Shown here in pieces: positions 22,569-32,419 of a stretch of DNA of 64,000 nucleotides. The notes beneath the pieces were generated by a model. The model was not told the origin of the DNA. It made no database searches and saw nothing but the letters and a program-made list of their open reading frames with translations. This DNA comes from Closterium sp. Naga37s-1 (Eukaryota > Streptophyta > Zygnematophyceae > Desmidiales > Closteriaceae). The position numbers and the translations under genes are program-made. The stretch is from assembly GCA_947471745.1 (NCBI GenBank), contig CANJKZ010000977.1, positions 744,001-808,000 of the forward strand, read 5' to 3'. Within the stretch, counting starts at the first letter, position 1; each line of letters starts with the position of its first letter.

Positions 22569-23747
22569 ATGGCCAAAATCAATCTTGCGACATTGACGCA
22601 GGAGCAGCTCGACCGTCTCGTGCGCCAACTCGAAGTTTCGGCACTTGAAATCGCGACACTCACGGCGGAACATGACTCCGCCCGCCAACAATCAACGGTG
22701 AATGCACCAGCTCCATCACAACCACCCGCAAATGCACCTGCGCAATCAGAAGAACCGATCGTCATCTCATCAGGCACACCGACGCAAAACGACAGCGTGG
22801 GACAGCGCTCAGGCGCAGCCAGTGATGGCGCCGCTTAATCGATGCCTGGCATGGAGAGAAATCGGGCCGCGCCAAGCCCGCGTGGGCCTGGCGAAGCTCG
22901 TCGGCACGTGGAGTTTGCAGCAACAAGTGGCAGCCACGACATCATGGCACCAATGCCACTCAAGCCGCAGCGCCCGCCCTGTTTCGACCCGAGCCAACGT
23001 GGAGGTCCGACAGTTCATTCGTGGGTCTTCACGATGAACGTTTTCTTCGACGCGAATTACGTCGAGTCGGACGCAGCGAAGATTCGCTACGCTGTTTCGC
23101 TGCTGAGGGGCCCCGCCATGGACTGGTGGCGAGTCATCGTGACGTCGCCACGCGCCTACGAGCCACCGTCGCAAGAGGAAGGGCCCACGGGTCCAGCCGT
23201 CACCTGGAGTTCATTCTGCGAAACCGCCCAATACAGCACGTGGGATGCGTGGTGCGCAGGGCTTCGGGCGCGCTTCGAGCTGATCGCAGCTTCTATTTCA
23301 GCGCGTCAGAGACTGCGTACTTGGCGGCAGCTCGGGTCGGTTCAAGACTACACGAGTGATTTTCTCGCATTATGCGAGCAAGTCGGCTATATGCACGAAG
23401 CGGAGCGGGTGGACCGTTACGTTGGAGGGCTGAAGCCGGACATCTCGCACGAAATCATGCTACGCGGACTCTCGAATTTCAACGAGATTCTCGCGCTCGC
23501 CGAGAAAATCGATATCTTACGCCGTCCGAGACCGGGGTCCTATCACGGACATCGCCCTCGGGGACCGATCGAGCACGCCACTGTACATGCAGTTGCGACA
23601 AATGCAGCTGCCGCGCCATTTAAGGGGCGCTGCTTTGCTTGCAATAGGCCGGGCCATCGCAAGAGTGAGTGCCCAGAGGAGCTGAGGTGCCGCGGAGCAG
23701 AGCAGGGGAGGGAGTCTCAGAGGCAGGGAAACACCAGCAGTCAGTAG
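22569..23747 (+). pseudogene. gag: Gypsy gag (capsid/nucleocapsid), one in-frame stop
   Basis: ATG at 22569 begins MAKINLATLTQEQLDRLVRQ. An in-frame TAA at 22836-22838 interrupts it; the same frame continues to TAG at 23745. The capsid region has HSWVFTMNVFFDAN, AMDWWR, TWDAWCAGLRARFE and VGGLKPDI, typical of retrotransposon Gag. Near the end is a CCHC zinc knuckle, CFACNRPGHRKSEC. Pol follows in the -1 frame with overlap, suggesting frameshift expression in the ancestor. Confidence 0.85.
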
Positions 23748-26700
23748 GAGTTGGGCCAACTACTGACGAGACTGCCTGCTCGCCCAACCTCACCGACCCT
23801 CACCGAGTCACAGTACCGATTCATGCTATCGACCGGGCTCGGACGAATAAGGAGGGTACAGCGACGGATTGCCCAGTACTGATCCACGGGAAAATACAGG
23901 GAGCAGCAGTGAAGATTTTTACAGACGGAGGAGCAAGTCACAGTTTAGTTAATACCGCGACCGCCCGGAAGCTGCAACTAGCACTTAGTCGGTGTTTACC
24001 GGAAATAGATGCACGCTTAGTGGACGGAACGCCGCTGGCCATACGGGAGAAGGTGGAGAGAGTAAAGGTCCGCTGCGGGGGGAACTTTGGGTTTGCACAG
24101 GAAATGCTCGCGACGACATTGGATGGGCACGACATTTTACTGGGACGTGATTGGCTGCGACGGTATAATCCGCGAATCGACTGGACGACGGGTAGCTGCA
24201 CTGTGCGAAGTAGCGGTAACTGGGACATACTACCTCGCTGGCAGTCGCCCGAGTCTTCAACGGTCCACGTCAACGCCATCACGATGAAACGGGCTGACGT
24301 GTACGCAGTGGATATAGGATTGGTAGAAGAAGCAGAGCAGCCGAGCGATTTTCAGAAACTGTTGGCAACAGTACCGCCCGAACTACAGGAACTGTTGAAA
24401 CGGTACCCGTGGATTTTTCCGGGCGATTTACCATAGGGACTGCCACCTCAGCGGGCACACGACCATCGAATAGAGTTAGAACCGGGGGCACAGCCAACTG
24501 TACAGCGACAATTCCGACTGACACAGCCAGAGCTCGATGAACTGAGGAAGCAGTTAGATTACCTGTTAGAGAAAAAAATCATCCGACCGAGCTCGTCACC
24601 GTTCGCTGCACCGATACTGTTCACACCGAAAAAAGATGGGGGTTTTCGCATGTGTATCGACTACAAAGCACTGAACAGGGTAACAGTCAAGTCGCGATAC
24701 CCCATTCCCCGCGCCGACGAACTGATAGATCAACTGCGAACAGCACGGGTCTTTTCGAAAATTGACTTGCGCGGAGGTTACCACCAGATTCGGGTCGAAC
24801 CATTGGACTGCGTAAAAACAACATTTAGAACTAGGTATGGGTTATTCGAGTACACCGTGATGCCATTTAGGCTGACCAACGCACCGGCGACTTTTCAGAT
24901 GACCATGAACGAGGCGTTTAGGCCGCTCTTAGATAAATGCGTGATTGTTTACCTCGATGACATCCTAGTTTACAGTCGCGATAAGCAGCAGCACTTAGCA
25001 GATCTGGAAGCAGTCTTTAAAGTCTTAGACGAGCACAGACTTCTGACCAAGGGTTCCAAGTGCGAGTTCTTCCAGGATAGGTTAGAGTTTTTGGGGCACG
25101 TTATTTCGGAGGTTGGAGTTGAGATCGACCGAAAAAAACTGGACACGGTAAAAGCATGGCACCCCCCGACGAACATCACGGAGCTGCAGAGCTTTTTAGG
25201 GTTCGTTAATTATGTGCGTCGGTTCGTCCCCGACATGGCACAGTTAACTGCCCCGCTGACGGATTTACTGCGGAAGGGGGTCGCTTTTACGTGGGGAGAG
25301 AAAGAGCATGCTGCCTTCTCTGCCCTGAAAAATGTTCTCTGTTCACCGCCCGTACTGCGCATCGCCGACCCACACCGCCCATTCGAAGTAGTTACAGACG
25401 CAAGCGACATCGCCATTGGAGCCGTACTGCTACAGGATTTCGGCAACGGTTTACAGCCCGTCGCATACGAGTCACGAAAACTGCATCCGCCCGAGAAAAA
25501 TTACCCGATACACGACCGCGAAATGCTCGCGATCGTGCATGCATTCAAGGTCTGGCGCTATTACTTGACCGGGGCAGACGTGACAGTACGGACAGACCAC
25601 AGATCCCTATAGTACCTCAGCGCACAGCCCCACCTCAACCCACGACAGATCCGCTGGCTCGATTTCCTCGAGTCAAATTTCCACTACACGGTCACCTATA
25701 AAAAGGGAGCATCGAACATTGCCGACACACTGACCCGCCCAACTGCCCAGATCCACGCCATACTACTCGCACATACCAGCCCGCTACTGACAGGCCTATT
25801 TACCCACGGGTATCAGACAGACCCCTTCTTTACCGGAGGCAACTCGCAGCAGTTCGCAGCAGCAAAAGGGGTGTATTACGTAAAAGCCGGCACCGACCGC
25901 ATCTGGGTACCGGGCTAAGGGAACTGTTACTACAGGAGGCACACGACGGGGTTACCTCAGGACATTTCGGGGTAGAAAAAATACGGCAGCAGCTGCAGCG
26001 GTATTACTACTGGCCCGAAATGCTGACCGACGTGCAACGACACGTGGCATCGTGTCCCACCTGCCAGCTCATGAAGTCGTCACGACAACGACCGGCAGGA
26101 CAGTTGCAGCCGATACCACCCCCAGAGCGTGCTTGGCAGCAGGTGACGATGGACTTCGTCACGGGGTTACCGGCTGGAGCAAGTGGGAACGACGCGATCC
26201 TGGTCGTCGTCGATCGGCTGACGAAAATGACACACTTCGCAGCCTGCAGGAAATCAATCACGACCGAAGAAACGGCCCGCCTCTTCATCTCCACCGTCGT
26301 TCGACTGCACGGGATACCAGCATCGATTATCAGCGACTGCGATACGAAGTTCACCAGCAACTTCTGGCGAAACCTGTGGCAGCAGTTCGGCACACGACTA
26401 CAGTTCAGTTCATCATACCACCCCGAAACCGACGGACAGACAGAACGGGCAAACCAGACCATGGAACAACTCATCCGAGCCACGTGCGACGACCCGACCA
26501 CGTGGGAAGAGCAACTGCCACTCATCGAGTTCGCGTACAACAACTCGCCATCTGCCATGACCCAACAGTCACCGTTCTACCTGAACTACGGACAAGACCC
26601 CACAGTACCCATGACCCCGAATCCCGACAACCCAGTCCCACGCGCGCAACAGTTCGCACAAATATTGCAAGCAGCACGGACCCGAGCAGCAGAAGCAATA

Positions 26701-27210
26701 AAAAAATCAAACGTCATCGCTAAGCGCAACGCCGACCGACACCGCCGCCCCGTCACTTACCAACCCGACGACGTGGTATTACTCGACACTCAAAACCTCC
26801 GCCTGCCCATCACCCCAAAACTCCGCCCCCGATATTGCGGGCCATTTCGCATCAGCCACATGATCACACCCGTCACCGCCCATCTCCTCCTCCCTGCTGA
26901 CTGGTACGTCAGCCCGTCATTCCACGCCAGCCTGCTTCGCCCATACGTGCCATCCACCAGCCAACTGCGTCGCAACCGCCCTGCCAGCATGACACGACCG
27001 CCAACAGAGCCAATCATCATGCCCGAAAAAATACTGAGCCACCGAGTACGCGACCCACGGGGAGCCCGCAGGATCGAATTCCTGATCCGCTGGAAAGACC
27101 GCACGCCCACCGAAGACAACTGGGTCCCTCTGGATAGAGTTGAAAATCACCCTGTCCTCACTGAGTATCTGCGTAGCCGAAACTTTCGAGATGTACACGC
27201 GCTCTCGTAA
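23669..27210 (+). pseudogene. pol: Gypsy pol: protease, RT, RNase H, integrase, chromodomain
   Basis: Protease: FTDGGASHSLV near 23920, with Gly where D-S/T-G-A is expected. Reverse transcriptase: 24480-25100, with DLRGGYHQIRV, MPFRLTNAP (Arg for Gly) and YLDDIL at about 24950. RNase H: VTDASDIAIGAVLL, near 25390. Integrase: the HHCC region near 25940-26060, MDFVTGLP, IISDCDTKF and TDGQTERANQ. Chromodomain: RIEFLIRWKDRTPTEDNWV near 27070. Stops TAG at 24434 and 25610 and a frameshift near 25918 break it. Both TAG codons sit where family members usually have Gln. Confidence 0.9.
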
Positions 27211-27223
27211 GAGAGGCCTCCTT

Positions 27224-27237
27224 GGGGAGGGGGGTAG
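27224..27237 (+). promoter_or_regulatory. Polypurine tract of gypsy element
   Basis: GGGGAGGGGGGTAG immediately before the 3' LTR. This is the plus-strand primer for reverse transcription. Confidence 0.8.
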
Positions 27238-27358
27238 TGTAAGGAAAATTCCTTACTTCGCGTCCCTGCTTACTGCGTACATGCCCGTTCCCTGCTCAAC
27301 TGTATTGATTGCTTCGATAGTGCAATTCTCACTCGCTTGTTCAATTGCACTCGTAACA
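27238..27358 (+). repeat. 3' LTR with internal deletion
   Basis: 121 bp, TGTAAGG to CTCGTAACA. Compared with the 353-bp 5' LTR, about 232 bp are missing between ACATGCCCGTTCC and CTCAACTGTATTG. Both ends and the target duplication are intact. Confidence 0.9.
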
Positions 27359-27363
27359 AAATT

Positions 27364-27725
27364 ACACTGAGGCTGTTAGGCCCATTGGCCTAAATCCGCT
27401 AAAGATTAGCGGGGTCGACTAAGTCGAGGATGAAGCGCGGCGAAAGAACTATTGGCGAAATAGGCGAAGATGTTACTGAGTAATTGAAGAGTTGAATGAG
27501 AATTGGTTGATATGAGGGAATACAAGCAAGGTTGATATAGCATGCAAGAGCGATAGTTGGAAAGTAGTTCGTGGGACTACGAAGTAGAATGCAAGAAATC
27601 TAGAGTGCCACGTGGCATAAGGAAATCAAGGAAATCCCAAAGGGATTGGATGGAGATAAGGTTGGGATTGGGTTGGGGGACTGTTTAGGGTAAATTACCC
27701 TTGAACAATAAAGTACCCCGTAACA
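27364..27725 (-). repeat. 3' LTR (partial) of the minus-strand gypsy
   Basis: On minus it starts TGTTACGGGGTAC directly after a GGGAGGGGGGTAG polypurine tract. Its far end is not defined: the plus-strand gypsy starts at 27358, and part of the LTR may lie on the other side of it. Confidence 0.65.
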
Positions 27726-30698
27726 CTACCCCCCTCCCAAGGAGGCGACGTCCGCGGCGCCTGCAGACTGAAGGTACGCTTGGAGGTAAGCGTTGTCAGG
27801 AGACAGTGAGGACGAAGGAACCCAGCTGTCGTCTGCTGTGTCGTAACCACGCCAACGAACCAAGAAGTCGATGAAAGAGACACCCCCCTGGAGACGGTGA
27901 TGGTGCCTGAGGATGCGCTGGATCTGGTAGTCGGGCTCGTCGGTGTCAACAGCTACCGGCAGTGGATTGCGATCACGGCCCGAGAAGGTGGCGTTGGGAT
28001 CGGTGTAAGGTCGAAGGAGAGACACGTGGAATGATGGGTGCATGCGGAAATGAGCGGGAAGGCGGAGGCGGTATGCGACTGGACCAAGTGCGCGCTCAAT
28101 GACAAATGGACCAATGAAACGTGGACTAAGCTTGATGTCCTGTGGCAGTCGGAGGTTGCGGCTATCCAAAAGAAGACGGTCGCCGACTGAAAACGACACC
28201 TCACGACGACTGCGGTAGGTGGTGCGTGCCATGCGTGCATTTGCGAGCTCAAGGTGCTTCCTCACGTGATCATGAATGAAGGTGAGATGCTGGTGGAAGT
28301 TGTCCGCACGAGGGACTGTGGGTGTGAGATCGACACGAGTGGGGACATTGGGGTGCTCACCGTACAGTGCGAAGAACGGTGACATGCCTGTTGACGAGTG
28401 GTGCGTGTTGTTGTAGGCGAACTCGGCCATGCTCAGCTTCTTGTCCCATGCGGCTGCGTCGTGCATCGTGATGCTGCGAAGAATCTGCTCCAAGGTCTGG
28501 TTCACACGCTCGGTCTGTCCGGTTGTCTCTGGATGGTACGTAGATGACATGGCTAAGCGAGTCCCAAAAAGTGCGAAAAGCTGCTTCCAGAACTTCGAAG
28601 TGAAACGAGGGAAGCGGTCGGAAATTATGGAATCTGGAACCCCGTGCACTCGGACTACGTTATCTACGAACAGCGTCGCGGCTTCCTCTGCTGTGACCTT
28701 TCCGTGCGTGGGGATGAAGTGTGCTGCTCGAGAAAACTTATCCACTACCACGAAGATGACGTCGTGACCCCTAACTGTGCGCGGTAAAGCCATGATGAAG
28801 TCCATCGTAACGACCTGCCAAGGGCGGTCGGGTGGTGGAATCGGCTGCAAAAGTCCTGCCTTGCGCTGGCGAGAGGACTTCGTACGCTGACACGTGTCGC
28901 ACGAGCGAATGTAATCCTCTACGTCTGCTGCAAGCCCTGGCCAGAAGTACGTGCGACTAAGCGTCTTAGCCGTCTTATCTGCTCCAAAGTGACCCGCGCT
29001 AACTACATCATGCGCCTCGGAAAGAAGAAGCTGTCGAAGAGGGTGGTAGGCTGGAACCCAAATCCGTGTGGTACCCTTCCGTACGTAGACACTACCCTGC
29101 ACCTCTGCTCCTGCGGGCGGCTGTGGTGTGAAGTCGGGATCTACTGTGTAACCGTGCTCGAAGAGTGCTATGAGGAGTGGATGGCTGGCAGTGACTGTGA
29201 GACTAGCGAGCTGGCAACTAGGGCGAGTGAGTGGATCTGCTGGGTTGCGAACGCCTAGCTTGTACTCTATCCTGTAGTGGAAACTCCCCTCCATGAACTC
29301 CATCCATCTAGCCTGGCGACGACTCAGCTGCGGCTGCGACTTGAGGAAACGAATCGAGCAATGGTCCGTGCGTATAACACTATCTGCCCCCTCTATGTAG
29401 CACCTCCAAACCTTATACGCATGGATGATCGCGAGCGCCTCCTTATCGTGAATGGGATAGTTCAACTCCGCTCCCCTAAGCTTACGCGACTCGTACGCGA
29501 TCGGCTGTAACCCGCGTCCCTGGTCCTTAAGAAGCACTGCTCCAATGGCGCGATCTGATGCGTCGGTCACTACAACGTACGGGCAAGTGGGAGCTGGGTA
29601 CGACAGTGTCGGTGAAGACGTGAGCGACTGCTTCATCTGCTCGAACGCTTGCTGCTGCGCTGGACCCCAATCGAAATCTACGCCCTTCCGAAGTAGGTCG
29701 GTGAGTGGACTAGCTATCGATGCGTAACCTTGAACGAACCGACGGTAGTAGTTCGCAAATCCGAGAAAGCTCTGCAGTTCCTTTACTGAGGTCGGAGCTA
29801 CCCAATCTTGTACTGCTGCGATCTTCTTCGGGTCGGTCCTAATGCCACTAGCGGATATGACGTGTCCTAGGAACTCGACCTCGGGGAGAAAGAACTCGCA
29901 CTTCGACTGCTTAGCGTACAACTGCTCCTTCTGCAAGACCTCGAAAACCTTCTGCAAGTGCTGCACGTGCTCCTCTTTCGTTTTGGAGAAGATGAGGATG
30001 TCGTCTAGGTAGACTACGACAAATGAACCTAGGAACTCGGAGAGGACGGTGTTCATGAGCGTCTGAAACGTCGCTGGGGCGTTGGTCGAACCGAACGGTA
30101 GAACCCTAAACTCGTACAGCCCCTGCTTCGTACGAAACACCGTCTTGTCCTGATCCTCCGGAACTACTCGAATCTGATGATATCCTGAGCGAAGGTCGAT
30201 CTTGGAGAAGTCTCTAGCGCCCTGCACTGCATCTTGGAGATCCTCTACTCTCGGCACTGGGAATCTGTTCTTGACGGTGGCGGCGTTCAGTGCGCGGTAA
30301 TCTATGCACATCCGTAACCCTCCGTCTTTCTTAGGCGCGAAAAGGATCGGTGCTGCCCAAGGCGATCTAGATGGCTGTATGAACCCCTGCGCAAGAAAGT
30401 GCCTAACCTGCTGCGTCATCTCCTCTGTCTCCGCTGGACTCAACCTCCACTGCGGCTTCGCTACTGGTCTGCTTCCCGGCTCCAACTCTATTCGATGGTC
30501 TACTGCTCGGCTGGGAGGCAACCCTGGGGGCAACTCGTCGGGGAAGACGTCTGCGAACTCTGCTAACAGTGCACTCACCTCAGCAGGAAGAGTCGCCTTC
30601 TCACCAACTGCTGCACTCCCTCCTTTCCCCTCTTCAGCTTCCACCTCCTCAAGGAAAACCGCGAAGATCCGTGCCGCACGCTTCACCAGCTGCCGCAC
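27726..30698 (-). CDS. pol: Gypsy pol, intact 990-residue ORF
   Basis: Uninterrupted reading frame. Order: a linker with LLAEFADVFPDELP, RT ([41 protein letters not shown]), RNase H (VVTDASDRAIGAVLL), integrase zinc region (HFGADKTAKTLSRTYFWPGL, CDTCQ), integrase core (MDFIMALP, IISDRFPRF, TGQTERVNQ), and a chromodomain ending WRGYDTADDSWVPSSSL. The polypurine tract encodes the last Gly residues and the stop TAG abuts the LTR. Gag and protease are missing, because the copy ends near 30700 against the plus-strand copia fragment. An intact frame argues for a recent insertion or a recent truncation. Confidence 0.9.
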   Translation of the reverse strand: MRQLVKRAARIFAVFLEEVEAEEGKGGSAAVGEKATLPAEVSALLAEFADVFPDELPPGLPPSRAVDHRIELEPGSRPVAKPQWRLSPAETEEMTQQVRHFLAQGFIQPSRSPWAAPILFAPKKDGGLRMCIDYRALNAATVKNRFPVPRVEDLQDAVQGARDFSKIDLRSGYHQIRVVPEDQDKTVFRTKQGLYEFRVLPFGSTNAPATFQTLMNTVLSEFLGSFVVVYLDDILIFSKTKEEHVQHLQKVFEVLQKEQLYAKQSKCEFFLPEVEFLGHVISASGIRTDPKKIAAVQDWVAPTSVKELQSFLGFANYYRRFVQGYASIASPLTDLLRKGVDFDWGPAQQQAFEQMKQSLTSSPTLSYPAPTCPYVVVTDASDRAIGAVLLKDQGRGLQPIAYESRKLRGAELNYPIHDKEALAIIHAYKVWRCYIEGADSVIRTDHCSIRFLKSQPQLSRRQARWMEFMEGSFHYRIEYKLGVRNPADPLTRPSCQLASLTVTASHPLLIALFEHGYTVDPDFTPQPPAGAEVQGSVYVRKGTTRIWVPAYHPLRQLLLSEAHDVVSAGHFGADKTAKTLSRTYFWPGLAADVEDYIRSCDTCQRTKSSRQRKAGLLQPIPPPDRPWQVVTMDFIMALPRTVRGHDVIFVVVDKFSRAAHFIPTHGKVTAEEAATLFVDNVVRVHGVPDSIISDRFPRFTSKFWKQLFALFGTRLAMSSTYHPETTGQTERVNQTLEQILRSITMHDAAAWDKKLSMAEFAYNNTHHSSTGMSPFFALYGEHPNVPTRVDLTPTVPRADNFHQHLTFIHDHVRKHLELANARMARTTYRSRREVSFSVGDRLLLDSRNLRLPQDIKLSPRFIGPFVIERALGPVAYRLRLPAHFRMHPSFHVSLLRPYTDPNATFSGRDRNPLPVAVDTDEPDYQIQRILRHHHRLQGGVSFIDFLVRWRGYDTADDSWVPSSSLSPDNAYLQAYLQSAGAADVASLGGG

Positions 30699-30711
30699 AC
30701 GAACTGCATTG

Positions 30712-32039
30712 ATGATAGCTGTGGACGTCGACGCAGTCCCACCACCTGGGACGAACGTCGTCAGTGGCCGATGGCTCTACAAGGTGAAGCGGCCGCCTGG
30801 ATCACCACCAGTGTTCAAGGCGCGCTATGTGTTCAATCAGCGAGAGGGGGTGGACTTCTTCCAGACCTTCGCTACCACCCCGAAGATGAGTACTCTTCGG
30901 GTGTTGCTTCACATTGCAGCCCAGCGCGAGTACGAGTTGCACTCCTTGGACTTTTCCACTGCGTTCCTTCAGGGGAGCCTGCACGAGCAGATCTGGCTGC
31001 GTCGCCCGCCTGGCTTCACTGGATCTTTCCCACCTGGGGCCCAGTGGCAGCTGCGTCGACCAGTCTACGGCCTGCGTCAGGCTCCACGTGAGTGGCACGA
31101 CACACTTCGCTCGACCCTTGCAGCGCTTGTCTTCTTTCCATCGTCTGCTGAACCATCACTGTTCGTCCGCCGTGGCTCGACCCCGTTCTTTGTTCTTGTT
31201 TACGTTGACGACCTGGTCTTCGCCACTCCCGACCGACACGCACTGGCCTCTGTGAAGGAGGAACTGCAGAGGAGACACACTTGCACTGACCTTGGTGAGC
31301 TGCAGCACTACCTTGGCCTGCAGATCAGTAGGGAGAGGGCAGCTCGTACCATTACGCTGACGCAGTCGCATATGGTTGAGCAGATCCTCACGCGGTTCCG
31401 CTTCCCGTTCTCCAAGGTACAGCTCACCCCTCTTAGCGTCCTTACGCGCTTTGTTGCGCCTGGGAGACACCGACCGTCCCACTGGTACGCTGCTAAGAGG
31501 GTGGCGAAGTATGTGGCGAGTACATCAGGCATGGGACTTGTCCTTGGAGGGAAGCAGCCAGTTACACTCACAGGTTACCCGCCGACGACGTGGAGACGCG
31601 TCGGTCTACACGGGGGTACTCCTTTAGCCTCGGGACAGGTGTTGTTTCGTGGCGGTCGACTCGGGCGTCGTCCGTCGCCGGTTCCAGCTGTGAGGCAGAG
31701 GTGTACGCTGCGGCCATGGCCGCTCAGGAGCTTCGCTGGCTGTCCTTCCTTCTCACCGACCTTGGTGAGCGGCCTCGCTCTCCCCCAGTCTTGTTCGCCG
31801 ACAACAGGTCTGATGTCCTGTTGTGTGAGGAGCCCCGACTGGTTGGGAAGGCGAAGCACATCCAGCTTCGTTACTTCCTTCTGCGTGAGTTGCAGCAGCG
31901 TGGCCAGGCACTCGTTCGACGTGTGGTCTCTGAGGCCAACACGGCAGATATCTTCACCAAGGCGTTGCCGTCTTGTGACTACCAGCGTTTCTGCACCCAG
32001 CTTGGCCTTGTGCCTACCCGTCCTCACTTGTTTACCTAG
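30712..32039 (+). pseudogene. pol: Ty1/copia 3' half: reverse transcriptase and RNase H
   Basis: Begins abruptly inside the RT domain (VVSGRWLYKVKRPPGSPPVF). It retains LHSLDFSTAFLQGSLHEQIW, VYGLRQAPREWHDTL and the YVDD catalytic motif (VLVYVDDLVFATPD). A few residues usual after FKARYV are absent. The region between the RT end and APGRHRPSHW is shortened, and the frame shifts near 31580. RNase H follows in the next frame (SSCEAEVYAAAMAAQELRWL, ANTADIFTKALPSCDYQRFC) and ends at TAG 32037. No gag or integrase is attached. Confidence 0.88.
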
Positions 32040-32288
32040 AGATGCCTTGTCCTGCTTGTCTTGTACTCTTGCATCTTCTTATATTTGCTATATACCTGCA
32101 TGTGGACTGGCCTTGTGGCCTCTTGCTTGTTCTCGGAGTGTGTGGTGACTTTGAGCTCCATCCTTGCTTGTTCTTGCTGACTGGTCATGTGACCCTTGCT
32201 TGCTCTCAAACTGTGTGGTGTCCTTGAGATCCACCCTGAGCTATGTGTTGCTTTTTACAGGACTACCGTCACCTAGACTATGGGGGTG
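32040..32288 (+). other. Copia 3' untranslated region and polypurine tract
   Basis: Non-coding spacer between the copia stop codon and LTR, with a duplicated theme (TGTGTGGTGACTTTGAG / TGTGTGGTGTCCTTGAG). It ends in a purine tract CTATGGGGGTG at 32278-32288. Confidence 0.65.
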
Positions 32289-32412
32289 TGTCAAGCTATA
32301 TTTGTTATAGCTTATATTTGTTAGTCTAGGTGTACATTCTTGACCTTAGGTTAGGTTAGGGTTCACTGGATATATCTTGCTGTATGTTTCATTTCATAGT
32401 TAACATTTTACA
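32289..32412 (+). repeat. Copia LTR, followed by a primer-site-like sequence
   Basis: Starts TGTCAAGC after the polypurine tract and ends TTTTACA (an earlier possible end is GTTAACA at 32405). Next comes TTGTGATATCCAGCTCC, which resembles a methionine-tRNA primer site, then minus-strand copia coding sequence. The length (about 120 bp) agrees with the 129-130 bp LTRs at 39263 and 59200, which also start TGTCAA. Confidence 0.65.
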
Positions 32413-32419
32413 TTGTGAT

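Larger units (their letters stand above)
22034..27358 (+). mobile_element. Complete Ty3/gypsy chromovirus, decayed
   Basis: A 5,325-bp LTR retrotransposon with 5' LTR, primer site, gag, pol, polypurine tract and 3' LTR, flanked by a perfect 5-bp target duplication AAATT (22029-22033 and 27359-27363). It is inactive: protease motif changed, three in-frame stops and a frameshift. It inserted next to, or into, the LTR of the minus-strand gypsy that lies to its right. Confidence 0.93.
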
